Assembly: GCA_025998955.1 (NCBI GenBank)
Contig: AP024676.1
Span: 2,170,001 to 2,234,000, forward strand
Direction: 5' to 3'
DNA: 64,000 bases
DNA from: Candidatus Roseilinea sp.
GTDB taxonomy: Bacteria; Chloroflexota; Anaerolineae; J036; Brachytrichaceae
Shown here: positions 17,512-27,091 of the stretch, piece by piece
How positions within the stretch are numbered: the stretch's first letter is position 1
Layout of the letters: each line of letters opens with the position of its first letter
Made by a program: the position numbers and the translations under genes
Notes under the pieces: model-generated
The model's database searches: none
Seen by the model: the letters and a program-made list of their open reading frames with translations, nothing else
What the model was told of the DNA's origin: nothing

Positions 17512-18588
17512 TCAAATTTCCGTTGGCCTTACGGAGCGGTTCTCCGCTGCCGAACGGTATGCCGCCTCGACGATGCGCAAGGTGTTCAGGTTGTCTGCGG
17601 CGTCCGTGGCCGGCATGCCATCGGTCTGGATCGCCTCCATGAGGGAGGCCATCGGACCGATGAACGCATCGGGAATCCACATCCCTGCCAAGGGAATCAC
17701 ATGCCAATCTTCGGGCTTGTCGGTGTGAAGATGAACCTCGAAGGTATCGGGGCGACCGTGCGGGTAGTTGTACATCAGGCCGATGGTGCCTTTGATGATG
17801 CCCTCCGTGCCGAGGAAGCGGAAAGTGGCGTAGCCATCCGGGCTTTCGTCATGATGGTTGACGGCGACCATCGCCTGCAAGCCATCGGCGTAGTCCAGAA
17901 TCGTGATAGTTTTGGTCTCGGCCTTGGCACCCTGTTTGGGATATTTCGCATGTCGGCTGGTGACCCAGGCCGGCTCACCGAACAGGAAGCGCATCGCATC
18001 AAGATAGTGGATGCTGTGATAGAGCACTTCGAGCCGGGGCGATTCGGCCAGCCAGGGCCACATGTGCCAGGGGGTATTTGTGCTCACCTGAATCTGGGCG
18101 TCGGTGGGCCGGCCGATCACGCCTTTGGCAATCAGATCCTGTGCGGCAGCAATGCCGGCATCCCAGCGCATCTGCTGATTGACCGCGACCTTTCGGCCGG
18201 CGCGCCGGCCGGCTTCGACAATTGCAACGGCGTCGCCGAAGGTGTCCGAGAGCGGCTTTTGACAAAGCAGATGTTTGCCGGCTGCCAGCGCGCGCTCCGC
18301 GATGGCGCGTTGATGCCACGGCTGCACGGCGATATCTACGATCTCGACGGCGGGATCGGCGAGTAGGTCATCCAGGTTCTGATACACCTTCGGGATGCCG
18401 TGCGCCTCAGCGGTTTTCTGGGCGGCTTCTGGGTTCGCGTCGTGGCAAGCAACCACCCTCAAGCCGTTGTTCTTGTAGGCGACCAAGTGAGCGTAGTTGA
18501 CGATGCCCCCGCAACCGACAATGCCAATGCCGTAGTCTATCTTTGGCGGTAACTTGGGTTTGTAATTCGGGGTGAGAGTTCGCGTCAT
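17512..18588 (-). CDS. Gfo/Idh/MocA family oxidoreductase
   Basis: NAD(P)-dependent oxidoreductase acting on sugars or inositols (358 residues). The Rossmann motif GIGIVGCGGIVNYAHLVAY lies near residue 20. The EKP-like motif appears as LLCQKPLSDTF, and a conserved histidine is in VLYHSIHYLDAMRF. The protein follows the GntR regulator gene and precedes the SDR gene. In the proposed pathway it may oxidise a ring hydroxyl of the sugar or its acid. The EKP glutamate is replaced (CQKP), which occurs in some subgroups. Confidence 0.88.
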   Translation of the reverse strand: MTRTLTPNYKPKLPPKIDYGIGIVGCGGIVNYAHLVAYKNNGLRVVACHDANPEAAQKTAEAHGIPKVYQNLDDLLADPAVEIVDIAVQPWHQRAIAERALAAGKHLLCQKPLSDTFGDAVAIVEAGRRAGRKVAVNQQMRWDAGIAAAQDLIAKGVIGRPTDAQIQVSTNTPWHMWPWLAESPRLEVLYHSIHYLDAMRFLFGEPAWVTSRHAKYPKQGAKAETKTITILDYADGLQAMVAVNHHDESPDGYATFRFLGTEGIIKGTIGLMYNYPHGRPDTFEVHLHTDKPEDWHVIPLAGMWIPDAFIGPMASLMEAIQTDGMPATDAADNLNTLRIVEAAYRSAAENRSVRPTEI

Positions 18589-18615
18589 AGCGCCTCCATG
18601 CTTGAGTTGCGATGG

Positions 18616-19299
18616 CTAGGTTGAGTGCTTCGTCTCGGCAAGCCTGGCGCGCAGCACCGGCACCAGGCCTTTCACCGTCTGTCTAACGTTGTGCCGGACG
18701 GCACGAGCGGCGACCTCGGCATCGCCGGAGACGCACAAGCGGTAGATGCGCTTGTGCTCCCGCAACGCGCGCGGCGCGCGGTCGGGCAGATAAGTGTAAA
18801 GATGCCGGTAGCGGCTGGAGCGATCCCACAGGCCACGAATCAGCTCGACTAGCAGGCGATTGTCGCCGGCCTCGTAGATGATGAAATGGAAATCACGGTT
18901 GAGTTCGAGCAGTTGGGCGTAATCGCCGGACGCCGTCGCCCGTTCCATCTGTTCGAGGCGCTGGCGCAACCGGGTTTTATCCTCTGCCGAGAGCCTCGGT
19001 ACGGCCAGCCGCGTCGCTGCTTCCTCGAGCAGCTCACGCACGAAATAGATCTCTTTGATCTCCGCAAGCGACAGTTCGGCGACGTAAGCACCTTTGTGCG
19101 GATACAAGCGGACGAATCCCTGCGCTTCGAGCTGGCGCAGGCTCTCGCGTACCGGAATCAGACTGGCGCCGAATTCTTCGACCAACATGTGCTGGTCGAG
19201 CTTTGTCCCCGGCGGATAGGCGCCGCTCAGAATCCGCTCGCGAATGCTGCGCGTGACGTAGTCGGTCACGGTCACCGGTCCGTTCGCCTTGGCGTCCAT
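18616..19299 (-). CDS. GntR family transcriptional regulator (FCD domain)
   Basis: 227-residue regulator. The N-terminal winged helix-turn-helix spans residues 10-78 (IRERILSGAYPPGTKLDQHMLV, VRESLRQLEAQGFV). The FCD effector domain occupies the rest, with metal/ligand positions in ELNRDFHFIIYEAGDN and REHKRIYRLCVSGD. It is the first gene of the sugar cluster and presumably represses it until the sugar or an acid intermediate binds. The AT-rich upstream region would hold its own operator. Short spacing to the next gene (27 nt) supports co-transcription. Confidence 0.9.
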   Translation of the reverse strand: MDAKANGPVTVTDYVTRSIRERILSGAYPPGTKLDQHMLVEEFGASLIPVRESLRQLEAQGFVRLYPHKGAYVAELSLAEIKEIYFVRELLEEAATRLAVPRLSAEDKTRLRQRLEQMERATASGDYAQLLELNRDFHFIIYEAGDNRLLVELIRGLWDRSSRYRHLYTYLPDRAPRALREHKRIYRLCVSGDAEVAARAVRHNVRQTVKGLVPVLRARLAETKHST

Positions 19300-19431
19300 T
19301 AAATCAGATCGTAATAGTTTAATAATCTATAAGAATCAACCGGAATGATAGTAAAGCCGGTGCAAAAGTCAAATCGAAAGCGCGGCGAGAGCACATGACA
19401 AGCGCGACCACCTATCGCACAATAGCGGTCT
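19300..19431. promoter_or_regulatory. Divergent promoter region of the sugar cluster and epimerase gene
   Basis: A 132-bp gap between divergent starts. The part next to the GntR gene (about 19300-19340) is clearly AT-richer than its surroundings and would suit its promoter and operator. I could not fix -35/-10 boxes or an operator palindrome with confidence. Confidence 0.5.
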
Positions 19432-20433
19432 ATGAAAGTGCTCTTCATCGGCGGCACCGGCATCATCAGTTCTGCATGTGCCCAGTGCTGCATCGAACGT
19501 GGTCACGAGTTGTTTCTCCTCACCCGCGGCCAATCGCACAAATATGAAGCGCCGTCCGGCGCCATTGCGCTACGCGGCGACATTCGCACAGACCCCGACG
19601 GCGTTGCGCGCGCCATCGCCGGCCATCACTTCGACGCTGTAGTGGACTGGGTGGCGTTCACGCCAGATCACATCGAGCAGGACATTCGCTTGTTCAGCGG
19701 GCGAACGCGCCAGTTCGTGTTCATCAGTTCGGCCAGCGCCTACCAGAAGCCGCCTGCCCACTATCGCATCACTGAAGATACACCGCTGGCCAATCCTCAT
19801 TGGCAATACTCACGCGACAAGATCGCGTGCGAAGAGCGCTTGATGCGCGAGTTCCGCGAGCGCAGCTTCCCCGTCACCATCGTGCGCCCGTCCCTGACCT
19901 ACGGGCCGTCGAACATCCCCTTGGTGCTAGGCAGTTGGCGGCATCCGTGGACGATGATGGATCGCATGCTGCGCGGTCTGCCGGTGATCGTGCCCGGCGA
20001 CGGCACATCGCTGTGGACGGTCACCTGGAACGGCGACTTCGCTAAAGGATTGGTGGGGCTGCTTGGGCGCGAGCAACTGGCTGGCCACGCCTTCCACATT
20101 ACCAGCGACGAGACGCTCACGTGGGACCAGATTTACCGCGAGGCCGCACACGCCGTCGGCATCGAGCCGAAGATCGTTCACATCGCCTCAGATTGGATCA
20201 TCGCCAGGCGGCCCGAATTCGAGGGAACCCTGTTAGGCGACAAGGCGCATAGCGTCGTGTTCGACAACAGCAAGATCAAGCGCTTCGTGCCGGATTTCGT
20301 TTGCACGGTGCCGTGGGCCGAGGGCGTACGGCGCAGCATCGCCTGGTTCATGGCTGATCCGGCCCGGCGCACGGTGGACGAAGCGCATAACCAGGTACTG
20401 GATGAGCTGATTCAGGCTTACGTCGCCGGCTGA
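19432..20433 (+). CDS. NAD-dependent epimerase/dehydratase (extended SDR)
   Basis: 333-residue extended SDR with cofactor motif VLFIGGTGIISSACAQCC at the N-terminus and FVFISSASAYQKP at the catalytic serine. The canonical YxxxK appears altered: YSRDKIACE gives a Y...K pair at the right place. The RPSLTYGP substrate loop is intact. Related proteins include the CSP41-like and nucleotide-sugar epimerase groups; the substrate cannot be named. It is divergent from the GntR gene and followed 40 nt later by a kinase-like gene. Confidence 0.83.
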   Translation: MKVLFIGGTGIISSACAQCCIERGHELFLLTRGQSHKYEAPSGAIALRGDIRTDPDGVARAIAGHHFDAVVDWVAFTPDHIEQDIRLFSGRTRQFVFISSASAYQKPPAHYRITEDTPLANPHWQYSRDKIACEERLMREFRERSFPVTIVRPSLTYGPSNIPLVLGSWRHPWTMMDRMLRGLPVIVPGDGTSLWTVTWNGDFAKGLVGLLGREQLAGHAFHITSDETLTWDQIYREAAHAVGIEPKIVHIASDWIIARRPEFEGTLLGDKAHSVVFDNSKIKRFVPDFVCTVPWAEGVRRSIAWFMADPARRTVDEAHNQVLDELIQAYVAG

Positions 20434-20473
20434 TCGCACGACGCATCACATAGCGCGAATCATAGGCTTCGAG

Positions 20474-21406
20474 ATGCAGAGCGCCTTAGACGCCGATCAA
20501 GTTCGGACATTTCTTGTCCGTCACCTCGACTCTGACGTGACCGACGTCGAACCCATCGGCGCCGGCGCATGGTCACGGTGCTTCGGCTTTCGTCGAAACG
20601 GCCAGGCCCTGGTCGTGCGTTTCGGCAAATACGCCGAAGACTTTCAAAAAGATCAACGCGCGCACACATTCGCTACACCCGATCTGCCCATCCCCCAAGT
20701 GCTGGCCATTGGGTCTGCTTTCGACGGCTACTATTGCATCTCGACGCGAGCGTTCGGCATCCCGCTCGAGCAGGTGAGCGCGCACCAATGGCGCGCTCTG
20801 ATTCCGTCCCTGGCAGCCGCTCTAGAAGCATTACGGCGAGCTGACGTCTCCGACACGTCGGGATTCGGCGGTTGGCGTAGCGACGGCGCGGCACCGCATC
20901 CCAGTTGGTCGAGCTTTCTACTGAGCGTCGGCGATGACTCACCCGACCGACGCACGTACGGCTGGCGCAGGCGACTCGCTGCAACGCCCGAGGGCGAAGC
21001 GGCTTTCAACTGGGGATTCGACTTGCTGCAACGCTTGGCAAGCGACGCCGTCCCGCGCAGCCTCGTCCACTGCGACCTGATCAACCGCAACGTTCTGGTC
21101 GAAGGAAGGCGCATCACCGGCGTCTTCGATTGGGGCTGCGCGCTTTACGGCGACCACCTATACGACCTGGCATGGTTCGAGTTTTGGGCGCCGTGGCACC
21201 CGAACCTCGACGTTGGGTTGCTGCGATCGGAACTGGAGCGACGATGGCGGGCGGCGGGCTACGTCCCAGAAGATCTCGACGCCCGCCTACGCGCGTGCTA
21301 TCTGCACATCGGCCTAGATCACGTTGCTTACAACGCGTACCTGGGCGACTGGCCCACGTTACAAGCGACTGCTGAGCGCATGCAGGCATTGGTGGAAGGC
21401 AGATGA
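20474..21406 (+). CDS. Aminoglycoside phosphotransferase (APH) family kinase
   Basis: 310-residue protein kinase-like fold. The catalytic Brenner-type motif is LVHCDLINRNVLVEGRRITG, followed by the Mg-binding FDWGCALYGDHLYDLAWFEFW. The N-lobe has VEPIGAGAWSRCFGF as the glycine loop and LVVRFGKY with the ATP lysine replaced by arginine. Family members phosphorylate small hydroxylated molecules; most chromosomal ones have no known resistance role. A sugar or amino-alcohol substrate is possible given the epimerase gene upstream. Confidence 0.82.
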   Translation: MQSALDADQVRTFLVRHLDSDVTDVEPIGAGAWSRCFGFRRNGQALVVRFGKYAEDFQKDQRAHTFATPDLPIPQVLAIGSAFDGYYCISTRAFGIPLEQVSAHQWRALIPSLAAALEALRRADVSDTSGFGGWRSDGAAPHPSWSSFLLSVGDDSPDRRTYGWRRRLAATPEGEAAFNWGFDLLQRLASDAVPRSLVHCDLINRNVLVEGRRITGVFDWGCALYGDHLYDLAWFEFWAPWHPNLDVGLLRSELERRWRAAGYVPEDLDARLRACYLHIGLDHVAYNAYLGDWPTLQATAERMQALVEGR

Positions 21407-21613
21407 CATCCCTTCTCTAGCCCTCGTCCCACTTCATCCGACGCTGCCGTTATCTGAGAGATTCGGCGCCGAAGCGGCCTACGCTAATGCCACAGCCAGC
21501 ACTCATCGCCGCATCCCACACAAGCCCCGGTCATATGACTGTGAGATGACTTTTGGCACTCCAGATGGTGCGCGCGCCTCGTTAACCTCTTTGGCAGAAG
21601 GGAACGCTGAGAG

Positions 21614-22570
21614 ATGAGCAACGAGATGGAAACGATCCTGGAGGCGCGAGACCTAGCTAAGCACTACGGCGACGTCGTCGCCGTCAAGGGCGTATCGTTC
21701 GAGATCAAGCGCGGCGAGATCTTCAGCCTGCTCGGGCCGAACGGCGCGGGCAAGACCACGACGATCTTGATGCTCGCCACGCTCTACACGCCCACGCGCG
21801 GCGATGCGACCATCGCCGGCCACTCCGTGACGCGCGAGCCGATGGCGGTGCGCCGGATCATCGGCGTCGTGCCCCAAGAACTGGCGCTCTACGAAGACCT
21901 CACCGCGCGCGAGAACCTGGCTTTCTGGGGACAAATGTATGGCTTATCGGGACGCGCCCTGAGCCGGCGAATAGACGAGGTGCTGGAGCAGGTCGGGCTG
22001 ACCGAACGCGCCAAAGATCGCGTCAAGACCTACTCCGGCGGCATGAAGCGCCGCCTCAACATCGGGATCGGCTTGATCCACAAGCCGCAGTTGCTGTTCA
22101 TGGACGAGCCCGCCGTCGGCATTGACCCCCAATCGCGCCGCGCCATCCTCGACTCGATCAAGGCGCTGAACCGTCAGGGGATGACCGTCCTCTACACCAC
22201 CCATTACATGGAGGAGGCGCAGGAACTTTCGCATCGCGTCGGCATCATGGATCACGGCGAATTGATCGCGCTGGGCACGCAGGCCGAACTCACCCGGCAA
22301 GTCGGCGAGTGTGAGACCTTGGTCGTGCACCTCGGCGCGCACGAGGACGCCGAAGCCGTCGCCCAGGCGCTGCGCCACATCCCCGGCGTCCTCCAGGCGA
22401 GCGCCGGCGATCATCAGGTTGCGCTGACCACGCGGCAGGCGAAGGCCATCCTCGCGCCGCTCGTGGCGCAAACCGACGCGCGCGGGATCAAGGTCTACTC
22501 GATTGACATTCGCGAGCCGAATCTCGAAGCCGTCTTTCTTCACCTGACCGGTCGCGCGCTGCGCGATTGA
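21614..22570 (+). CDS. ABC-2 type exporter ATP-binding protein (DrrA type)
   Basis: 318-residue ATPase. Walker A is GPNGAGKTTT, the Q-loop is VVPQELALY, the signature is YSGGMKRRL, Walker B is LLFMDEPAVGID and the H-loop is YTTHYMEEA. A C-terminal domain of about 90 residues is typical of the DrrA/NodI group. It overlaps the next reading frame slightly and is followed by two permease genes, giving one ATPase with two membrane subunits. The likely role is export of, or resistance to, a hydrophobic or peptide compound. The two-component genes that follow suggest induction by the exported compound. Confidence 0.93.
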   Translation: MSNEMETILEARDLAKHYGDVVAVKGVSFEIKRGEIFSLLGPNGAGKTTTILMLATLYTPTRGDATIAGHSVTREPMAVRRIIGVVPQELALYEDLTARENLAFWGQMYGLSGRALSRRIDEVLEQVGLTERAKDRVKTYSGGMKRRLNIGIGLIHKPQLLFMDEPAVGIDPQSRRAILDSIKALNRQGMTVLYTTHYMEEAQELSHRVGIMDHGELIALGTQAELTRQVGECETLVVHLGAHEDAEAVAQALRHIPGVLQASAGDHQVALTTRQAKAILAPLVAQTDARGIKVYSIDIREPNLEAVFLHLTGRALRD

Positions 22571-22596
22571 CAGTCGAAGGAGCAACGAGGGCAACC

Positions 22597-23847
22597 ATGA
22601 AGAAGCTCATCGCTATTGGCTGGAAAGACCTGACCGTGATCTCGCGCGATCGCGCGGCGCTCATCTTCACGCTACTGGCACCTTTCCTGCTCATCGTGGG
22701 CTTGGGCTTCGTCACCGGCCGGGTCACCGGCAACAGCGGGATCGAAGCGATTCCCGTCGCAATCGTGAATCAGGACGATGGACGACTGGGCGAAGCCCTG
22801 ATCGAGACTTTTCGATCGGACGAGCTGGCCGAACTGGTCAGACCCATGTTTATCACCGACGCGGTTGCCGCGCGGCGCGACGTAGATGCCGACCGGGTTG
22901 CCGCGGCGGTCATCGTTCCGTCCGGCTTCACCGACAGCATCATTCCACGCGCCGGCCAGCCGCCGCCAGATCGCGTGGTCAAGATCGTGCTTTACAAAAA
23001 TCCCGCGCGACCGGTGAGTGCAGGAGTGATCCAGGCGATCGTGGAAGGCTTCCTCAGCCGGGTCGAGACCGGGCGCGTCTCCGGCGAGGTAATCGTCAGG
23101 CTGGCGTTGAACGCCGGATTGATCGCGCCGGATCAGATCGAGACGTTCGCCGCGGCTATGGGCGAGCGCCTCAGCGCGACGGTCATGGAAGAGCCGGCCA
23201 TCCGACTGCGCACGCCTGTGGCAGAGGCGGGAACGGCGGCGACCTTCGATCCGATGGCCTACATGGCGCCGGGCGTGGCGCTGCTGTTCCTAATGTTCAC
23301 CGTCAGCAACGGCGGCCGTTCGCTGTTGGTCGAAAGATCGCAAGGCACGCTTGCGCGGTTGCTCATCTCGCCGACGACCGGCGCGCAGGTGCTGGTCGGC
23401 AAACTGATTGGCACTTACCTCACCGGCGTGCTGCAAATGGCGATTTTGATCGCAGTCAGCTCGCTGCTGTTCGGCCTGCATTGGGGTGACCTCCTTGGCG
23501 TCGTAGTGCTCATCCTGGCAGTTGTGTTCGGCGCAATCGGCTGGGGGATGCTCATCACGGCGCTGGCGCGCACGCCCAACCAGGTCGGTGTGGTCGGCTC
23601 GGCAGTGATGCTGATCTTCGGCATCCTGGGCGGCAGCTTCGTCCAGCTCAACATGGCGCCGGAGTGGCTGCAGTGGATGAGCAGACTGACGCCCAACGCC
23701 TGGGGACTGGACGGCTTCACCATCTTAAGCCTGGGCGGGACGTTAGCCGACCTGGGACGCCCGTTGCTCGGACTGACCGCGATGGGGCTCGTCGTGGGCG
23801 GCATAGCCATCGCCTTGTTCAACCGCCGACCGCTGCTAGGGGGATGA
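22597..23847 (+). CDS. ABC-2 type exporter permease
   Basis: 416-residue permease: one N-terminal helix (FTLLAPFLLIVGLGFVTG), a large external domain (residues about 45-225), then about five helices (MAPGVALLFLMFTVSNGGRSLL onward) with LVERSQGTLARLLISPTT as the conserved coupling segment. The ATG at 22597 has GAGG seven bases upstream; an upstream TTG in frame overlaps the ATPase stop and is less likely. It pairs with the permease encoded next, probably as a heterodimer. Confidence 0.9.
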   Translation: MKKLIAIGWKDLTVISRDRAALIFTLLAPFLLIVGLGFVTGRVTGNSGIEAIPVAIVNQDDGRLGEALIETFRSDELAELVRPMFITDAVAARRDVDADRVAAAVIVPSGFTDSIIPRAGQPPPDRVVKIVLYKNPARPVSAGVIQAIVEGFLSRVETGRVSGEVIVRLALNAGLIAPDQIETFAAAMGERLSATVMEEPAIRLRTPVAEAGTAATFDPMAYMAPGVALLFLMFTVSNGGRSLLVERSQGTLARLLISPTTGAQVLVGKLIGTYLTGVLQMAILIAVSSLLFGLHWGDLLGVVVLILAVVFGAIGWGMLITALARTPNQVGVVGSAVMLIFGILGGSFVQLNMAPEWLQWMSRLTPNAWGLDGFTILSLGGTLADLGRPLLGLTAMGLVVGGIAIALFNRRPLLGG

Positions 23848-23863
23848 ACGCACAGGAGCGAGC

Positions 23864-25051
23864 ATGATGAAAATCTTGAGCATCATCTGGAAAGACACAC
23901 TGGTGCGCTTCGCCAGCGCGTCCGAGCTGATTTTCTTCTTGGCGTTGCCCATCGCCTTTACCCTGATCCTTGCCGGTATCACCGGCGCGCCGAGCGACGT
24001 CCGCATTCGCCTGCTGGTGGCCGATGAAGCGCGCTCGGACCTCTCACGACAGATCATCGCCGAGCTGGACAAGTCCGAATCACTGCAAACGGAGGCGACG
24101 ACGCGCGCCGCAGGCGAGGCGGCGCTGAAAGAGCGCAGCGCCTCGGCTTTGTTGGTAATCCCGGCCAACTGCGATTTCGACGCGCTGGCGAGCGGAGAGA
24201 TCACCCTCGATCTCGTTCAGTCGCCCAACAGCCTTGACGCACAAGCGGCCGCGCATGCCATCGAGGCGGTGCTTTATCGGTTGGGCAGCAGCGCGCAGAT
24301 CGCGCGCCGGGCGGTCAGCGAAATCAGCGGGATTCAACCCTTCGCCGACGAAGCGGCGCGACAAGCCTCCTTCAAGGCGGCGCTGGCTTCGGCGCAGGCG
24401 CTCATGATCGAGGCGCCGAATCGGCTGGAAACCGTCCTCGGCAACACGGCAGATGCGTATGAGCCGGCCGCTAACGCCTCGGCCGGGCAATTGATCACCT
24501 GGGTCTTCATCCCGCTGTTCGGCATTTCGGCAGCCTTCGCCGAGGAGCGTCAAAACGGCACGCTGCGGCGGCTGTTGATCACACCCACCGGCCGCGGGAC
24601 GTATCTGCTCGGGACGATCCTGGGTAACGTCTTTTGGGCGCTGGTGCAGATGTCGCTGCTCGTCACGTTCGGCAGCATCGTCCTCAAGGCGCGCTGGGCC
24701 GATCACCCGGCCGCAACGGCAGCCATGCTGGTCTCCTCGGCGCTGGCCGCGGCCGCCTTCGGCGTCATGCTGGGCGCATTCGTCGAGACCGCCGGCCAGG
24801 CGAACGGCTTGAGCATCATGCTGGGCATGGTGATGGCGCTGCTCGGCGGCTGCTGGTATCCCGGCGAGCTATTCCCAGAGGCGGTGCGCACGGCCGTTCA
24901 AGTGCTGCCGACGACCTGGGCGATGCAGGGCATGACCGACGTGCTGCTGCGCGGACAAGGACTGGCCGGCGTGCTGCCGGAGGCAGGCGTGCTTTTAGGC
25001 TTCGCAGCCATCTTCTTTGCCGTCGGGGTGTGGCGATTCCGCTATGAATAG
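23864..25051 (+). CDS. ABC-2 type exporter permease (second subunit)
   Basis: 395-residue paralogue of the preceding permease with the same layout: N-terminal helix (ELIFFLALPIAFTLILAG), external domain, then a helical bundle beginning at TWVFIPLFGISAAFAEERQNGTLRR. AGGAGC lies just before the start. The GCWYPGELFPEAVR segment is conserved in this permease class. It is placed 16 nt after the first permease, supporting a heterodimeric channel with the ATPase. Confidence 0.9.
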   Translation: MMKILSIIWKDTLVRFASASELIFFLALPIAFTLILAGITGAPSDVRIRLLVADEARSDLSRQIIAELDKSESLQTEATTRAAGEAALKERSASALLVIPANCDFDALASGEITLDLVQSPNSLDAQAAAHAIEAVLYRLGSSAQIARRAVSEISGIQPFADEAARQASFKAALASAQALMIEAPNRLETVLGNTADAYEPAANASAGQLITWVFIPLFGISAAFAEERQNGTLRRLLITPTGRGTYLLGTILGNVFWALVQMSLLVTFGSIVLKARWADHPAATAAMLVSSALAAAAFGVMLGAFVETAGQANGLSIMLGMVMALLGGCWYPGELFPEAVRTAVQVLPTTWAMQGMTDVLLRGQGLAGVLPEAGVLLGFAAIFFAVGVWRFRYE

Positions 25052-25158
25052 AGTGGCTTGAGCATGATTTATGATTCCAGAGGCAGTCGGCGGGCGAAAC
25101 AGAGCGTCACGCTCGGCCTGCACCAGCGTCTGAATCCGGTTTGATCCCTGGGCGAGCC

Positions 25159-26463
25159 ATGGCAGGCGAGAGCCGTTACCCCCGCATCTACCGCAAATTG
25201 TTCCGCGAGCCGACGATCCGCTCTGCATCGGCGCTGGCCGGCCATCTGCTGACGGTCAGCGCGCTCGTGCCGCTGGGTGTCTTCGTCATCGGCAGCATCA
25301 GGATGGTAAGCGACCCCACGCAGCTTGCCATCACGCTTGTGCTCACGGCTGCATTCACGGCACTCTTCCTCATCTTCGTGTATCGCAGCGATGCCCGTGG
25401 ACAGTTGATCGTCTTGGCGCTCCAAACGGCCATCGCGCTGGCTATGTGTGTCGTGCCCGGCGCGCGTTACAGCTTCATGCTGATCATCTTCGCCATCTTG
25501 GGCGCGCAGATCGGCATCACGTTATGGGTGCGCGTCGCCGTGCTGTGGTGGCTGGTGCTGTTCGTCGCTTTGATGGTCAGCCATATAGCCGTGTTTGGGC
25601 TGCTCGAAGGGCTAATCGCCGGGGGCGCCAACGCAGCCGGCTTCTTCTTCTTCACGCTGGTGGGTGGCCTGATGCGCCAGGCGCAAATCGCGCGCGAGCG
25701 CAGCGAACAACTGTCGGCGGAGCTGCAAGCGGCCAACGACCGATTACAGGCGATGTCGCTCCAACTTCAGCAGCTCGCCGTAGCCGAAGAGCGCAACCGC
25801 ATCGCGCGCGAACTGCACGACTCACTCGGCCACCGCCTCACTGCGGCGATTGTGCAACTAGAAGGCGCACAGCGGCTCATCACGACCGACCCCGAGCGCG
25901 CCGCGCGCGTGGTCGGCGCGATGCGCGATCAGATGAAAGAAGGGCTGAGCGATCTACGACGCAGTGTCGCACTGCTGCGCGAGCCGCTCGACGCGAACGT
26001 TTCACTTGAGACGGCGCTGCAACGCTTGGCACAGAGCTTCCAAAGCAGCACCGGGCTGCAGGTGCATGTGATCACGCCGCCGCAATTGCCGGCACTGCCG
26101 GCCGCCCACAGCCTGGCGCTCTTCCGCGCAGCGCAAGAAGCGCTGACCAACGTGCAGCGCCACGCTCAAGCGCGCCGCGCCTGGCTGACCTTGAGTTTCG
26201 ACGAAGCAAGCGTGACGCTGAGCACTGAGGATGACGGGATCGGCCTGGCGCACGACAGCCCGACGAAGGGCTTCGGACTACGCGGCCTTCGAGAGCGCGC
26301 CGCGCAGCTCGGCGGTCGCCTAGAGCTGGGCCGGAGCGAGCACGGCGGCGCGCGTCTCACGATGACGTTGCCGCGAGGGACATCTGCCAACGACGTCGGT
26401 GAGCCAACCGGGCCGTTAGGATTCGCAAGCGATGGACCGCATTCGCATTCTCATCGTGGATGA
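25159..26463 (+). CDS. Sensor histidine kinase (HisKA_3, DesK/NarX-like)
   Basis: 434-residue sensor with five or six N-terminal helices (about residues 25-170) and no large external loop, suggesting sensing within the membrane. A coiled linker leads to the phosphoacceptor H220 in ARELHDSLGHRL. The ATPase domain has EALTNVQRHA (N box), DDGIGL (G1) and GFGLRGLRERA (G2). The ATG at 25159 is preferred to a TTG at 25141. The gene follows the ABC exporter by about 107 bp and overlaps the response-regulator gene by 32 nt, so the two are translationally coupled. Confidence 0.92.
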   Translation: MAGESRYPRIYRKLFREPTIRSASALAGHLLTVSALVPLGVFVIGSIRMVSDPTQLAITLVLTAAFTALFLIFVYRSDARGQLIVLALQTAIALAMCVVPGARYSFMLIIFAILGAQIGITLWVRVAVLWWLVLFVALMVSHIAVFGLLEGLIAGGANAAGFFFFTLVGGLMRQAQIARERSEQLSAELQAANDRLQAMSLQLQQLAVAEERNRIARELHDSLGHRLTAAIVQLEGAQRLITTDPERAARVVGAMRDQMKEGLSDLRRSVALLREPLDANVSLETALQRLAQSFQSSTGLQVHVITPPQLPALPAAHSLALFRAAQEALTNVQRHAQARRAWLTLSFDEASVTLSTEDDGIGLAHDSPTKGFGLRGLRERAAQLGGRLELGRSEHGGARLTMTLPRGTSANDVGEPTGPLGFASDGPHSHSHRG

Positions 26464-27085
26464 TCAGCGGCTGATGCGCGAAGGGCTGCGCATGCTGCTC
26501 GAAATGGAAGAGGACTTCGAGGTGGTCGGCGAAGCTGCGGATGGCCAGGCCGCCCTGGACGCCTGCGCGCAACTTGCGCCCGACATCGTATTGATGGACA
26601 TCCGAATGCCGGGCATGGACGGCGTCGAAGCGACCCGCCGTCTGCTGCAGCGCAATCCGTCGGCGCGCGTGATCATCTTGACCACCTTCGACGACGATCA
26701 ATACGTGTTCGAGGGGTTGCGCGCCGGCGCGCTCGGGTATTTGCTCAAGGATCTCTCCGGCGAAGAGCTGGCGCGCGCGATCCGCACCGTGGCACATGGT
26801 GGCGCCTTGATCGAGCCATCCATCGCGCGCAAGGTGTTTGCCGAGTTCGCGCGGCTGGCTCCGGCTGCGCGCGACGTGAACCAGGGCTTGGCGGAACCGC
26901 TCAGCGAACGCGAAATCGAAGTGCTCAAGCTCATCGCCGCCGGCCTGAGCAACCGCGAGATTGCCCAGCGGCTCTTTCTGGCCGAAGGCACGGTCAAGAA
27001 CTACGTCACCAGCGTGCTCGGCAAGATCGGCGCGCACGATCGAACACAGGCGGCGCTGCGAGGCAGAGAGCTGGGACTAATCTGA
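26432..27085 (+). CDS. NarL/LuxR family response regulator
   Basis: 217-residue regulator. Receiver domain with acidic pocket D10/D11 (LIVDD), phosphoacceptor D56 (VLMDIRMPG), Thr in ILTTFDDD and K in GYLLKDLSG. The C-terminal LuxR helix-turn-helix is LSEREIEVLKLIAAGLSNREIAQRLFLAEGTVKNYV. It is the partner of the kinase whose 3' end it overlaps; the natural target is the exporter operon just upstream. The gene ends 6 nt before a convergent deacetylase gene, with no clear terminator between them. Confidence 0.94.
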   Translation: MDRIRILIVDDQRLMREGLRMLLEMEEDFEVVGEAADGQAALDACAQLAPDIVLMDIRMPGMDGVEATRRLLQRNPSARVIILTTFDDDQYVFEGLRAGALGYLLKDLSGEELARAIRTVAHGGALIEPSIARKVFAEFARLAPAARDVNQGLAEPLSEREIEVLKLIAAGLSNREIAQRLFLAEGTVKNYVTSVLGKIGAHDRTQAALRGRELGLI

Positions 27086-27091
27086 ATTCGC

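Noticed and set aside
17347-18366. 339-codon plus-strand frame
   Set aside because: Opposite strand of the Gfo/Idh/MocA gene, which carries clear Rossmann and substrate motifs.
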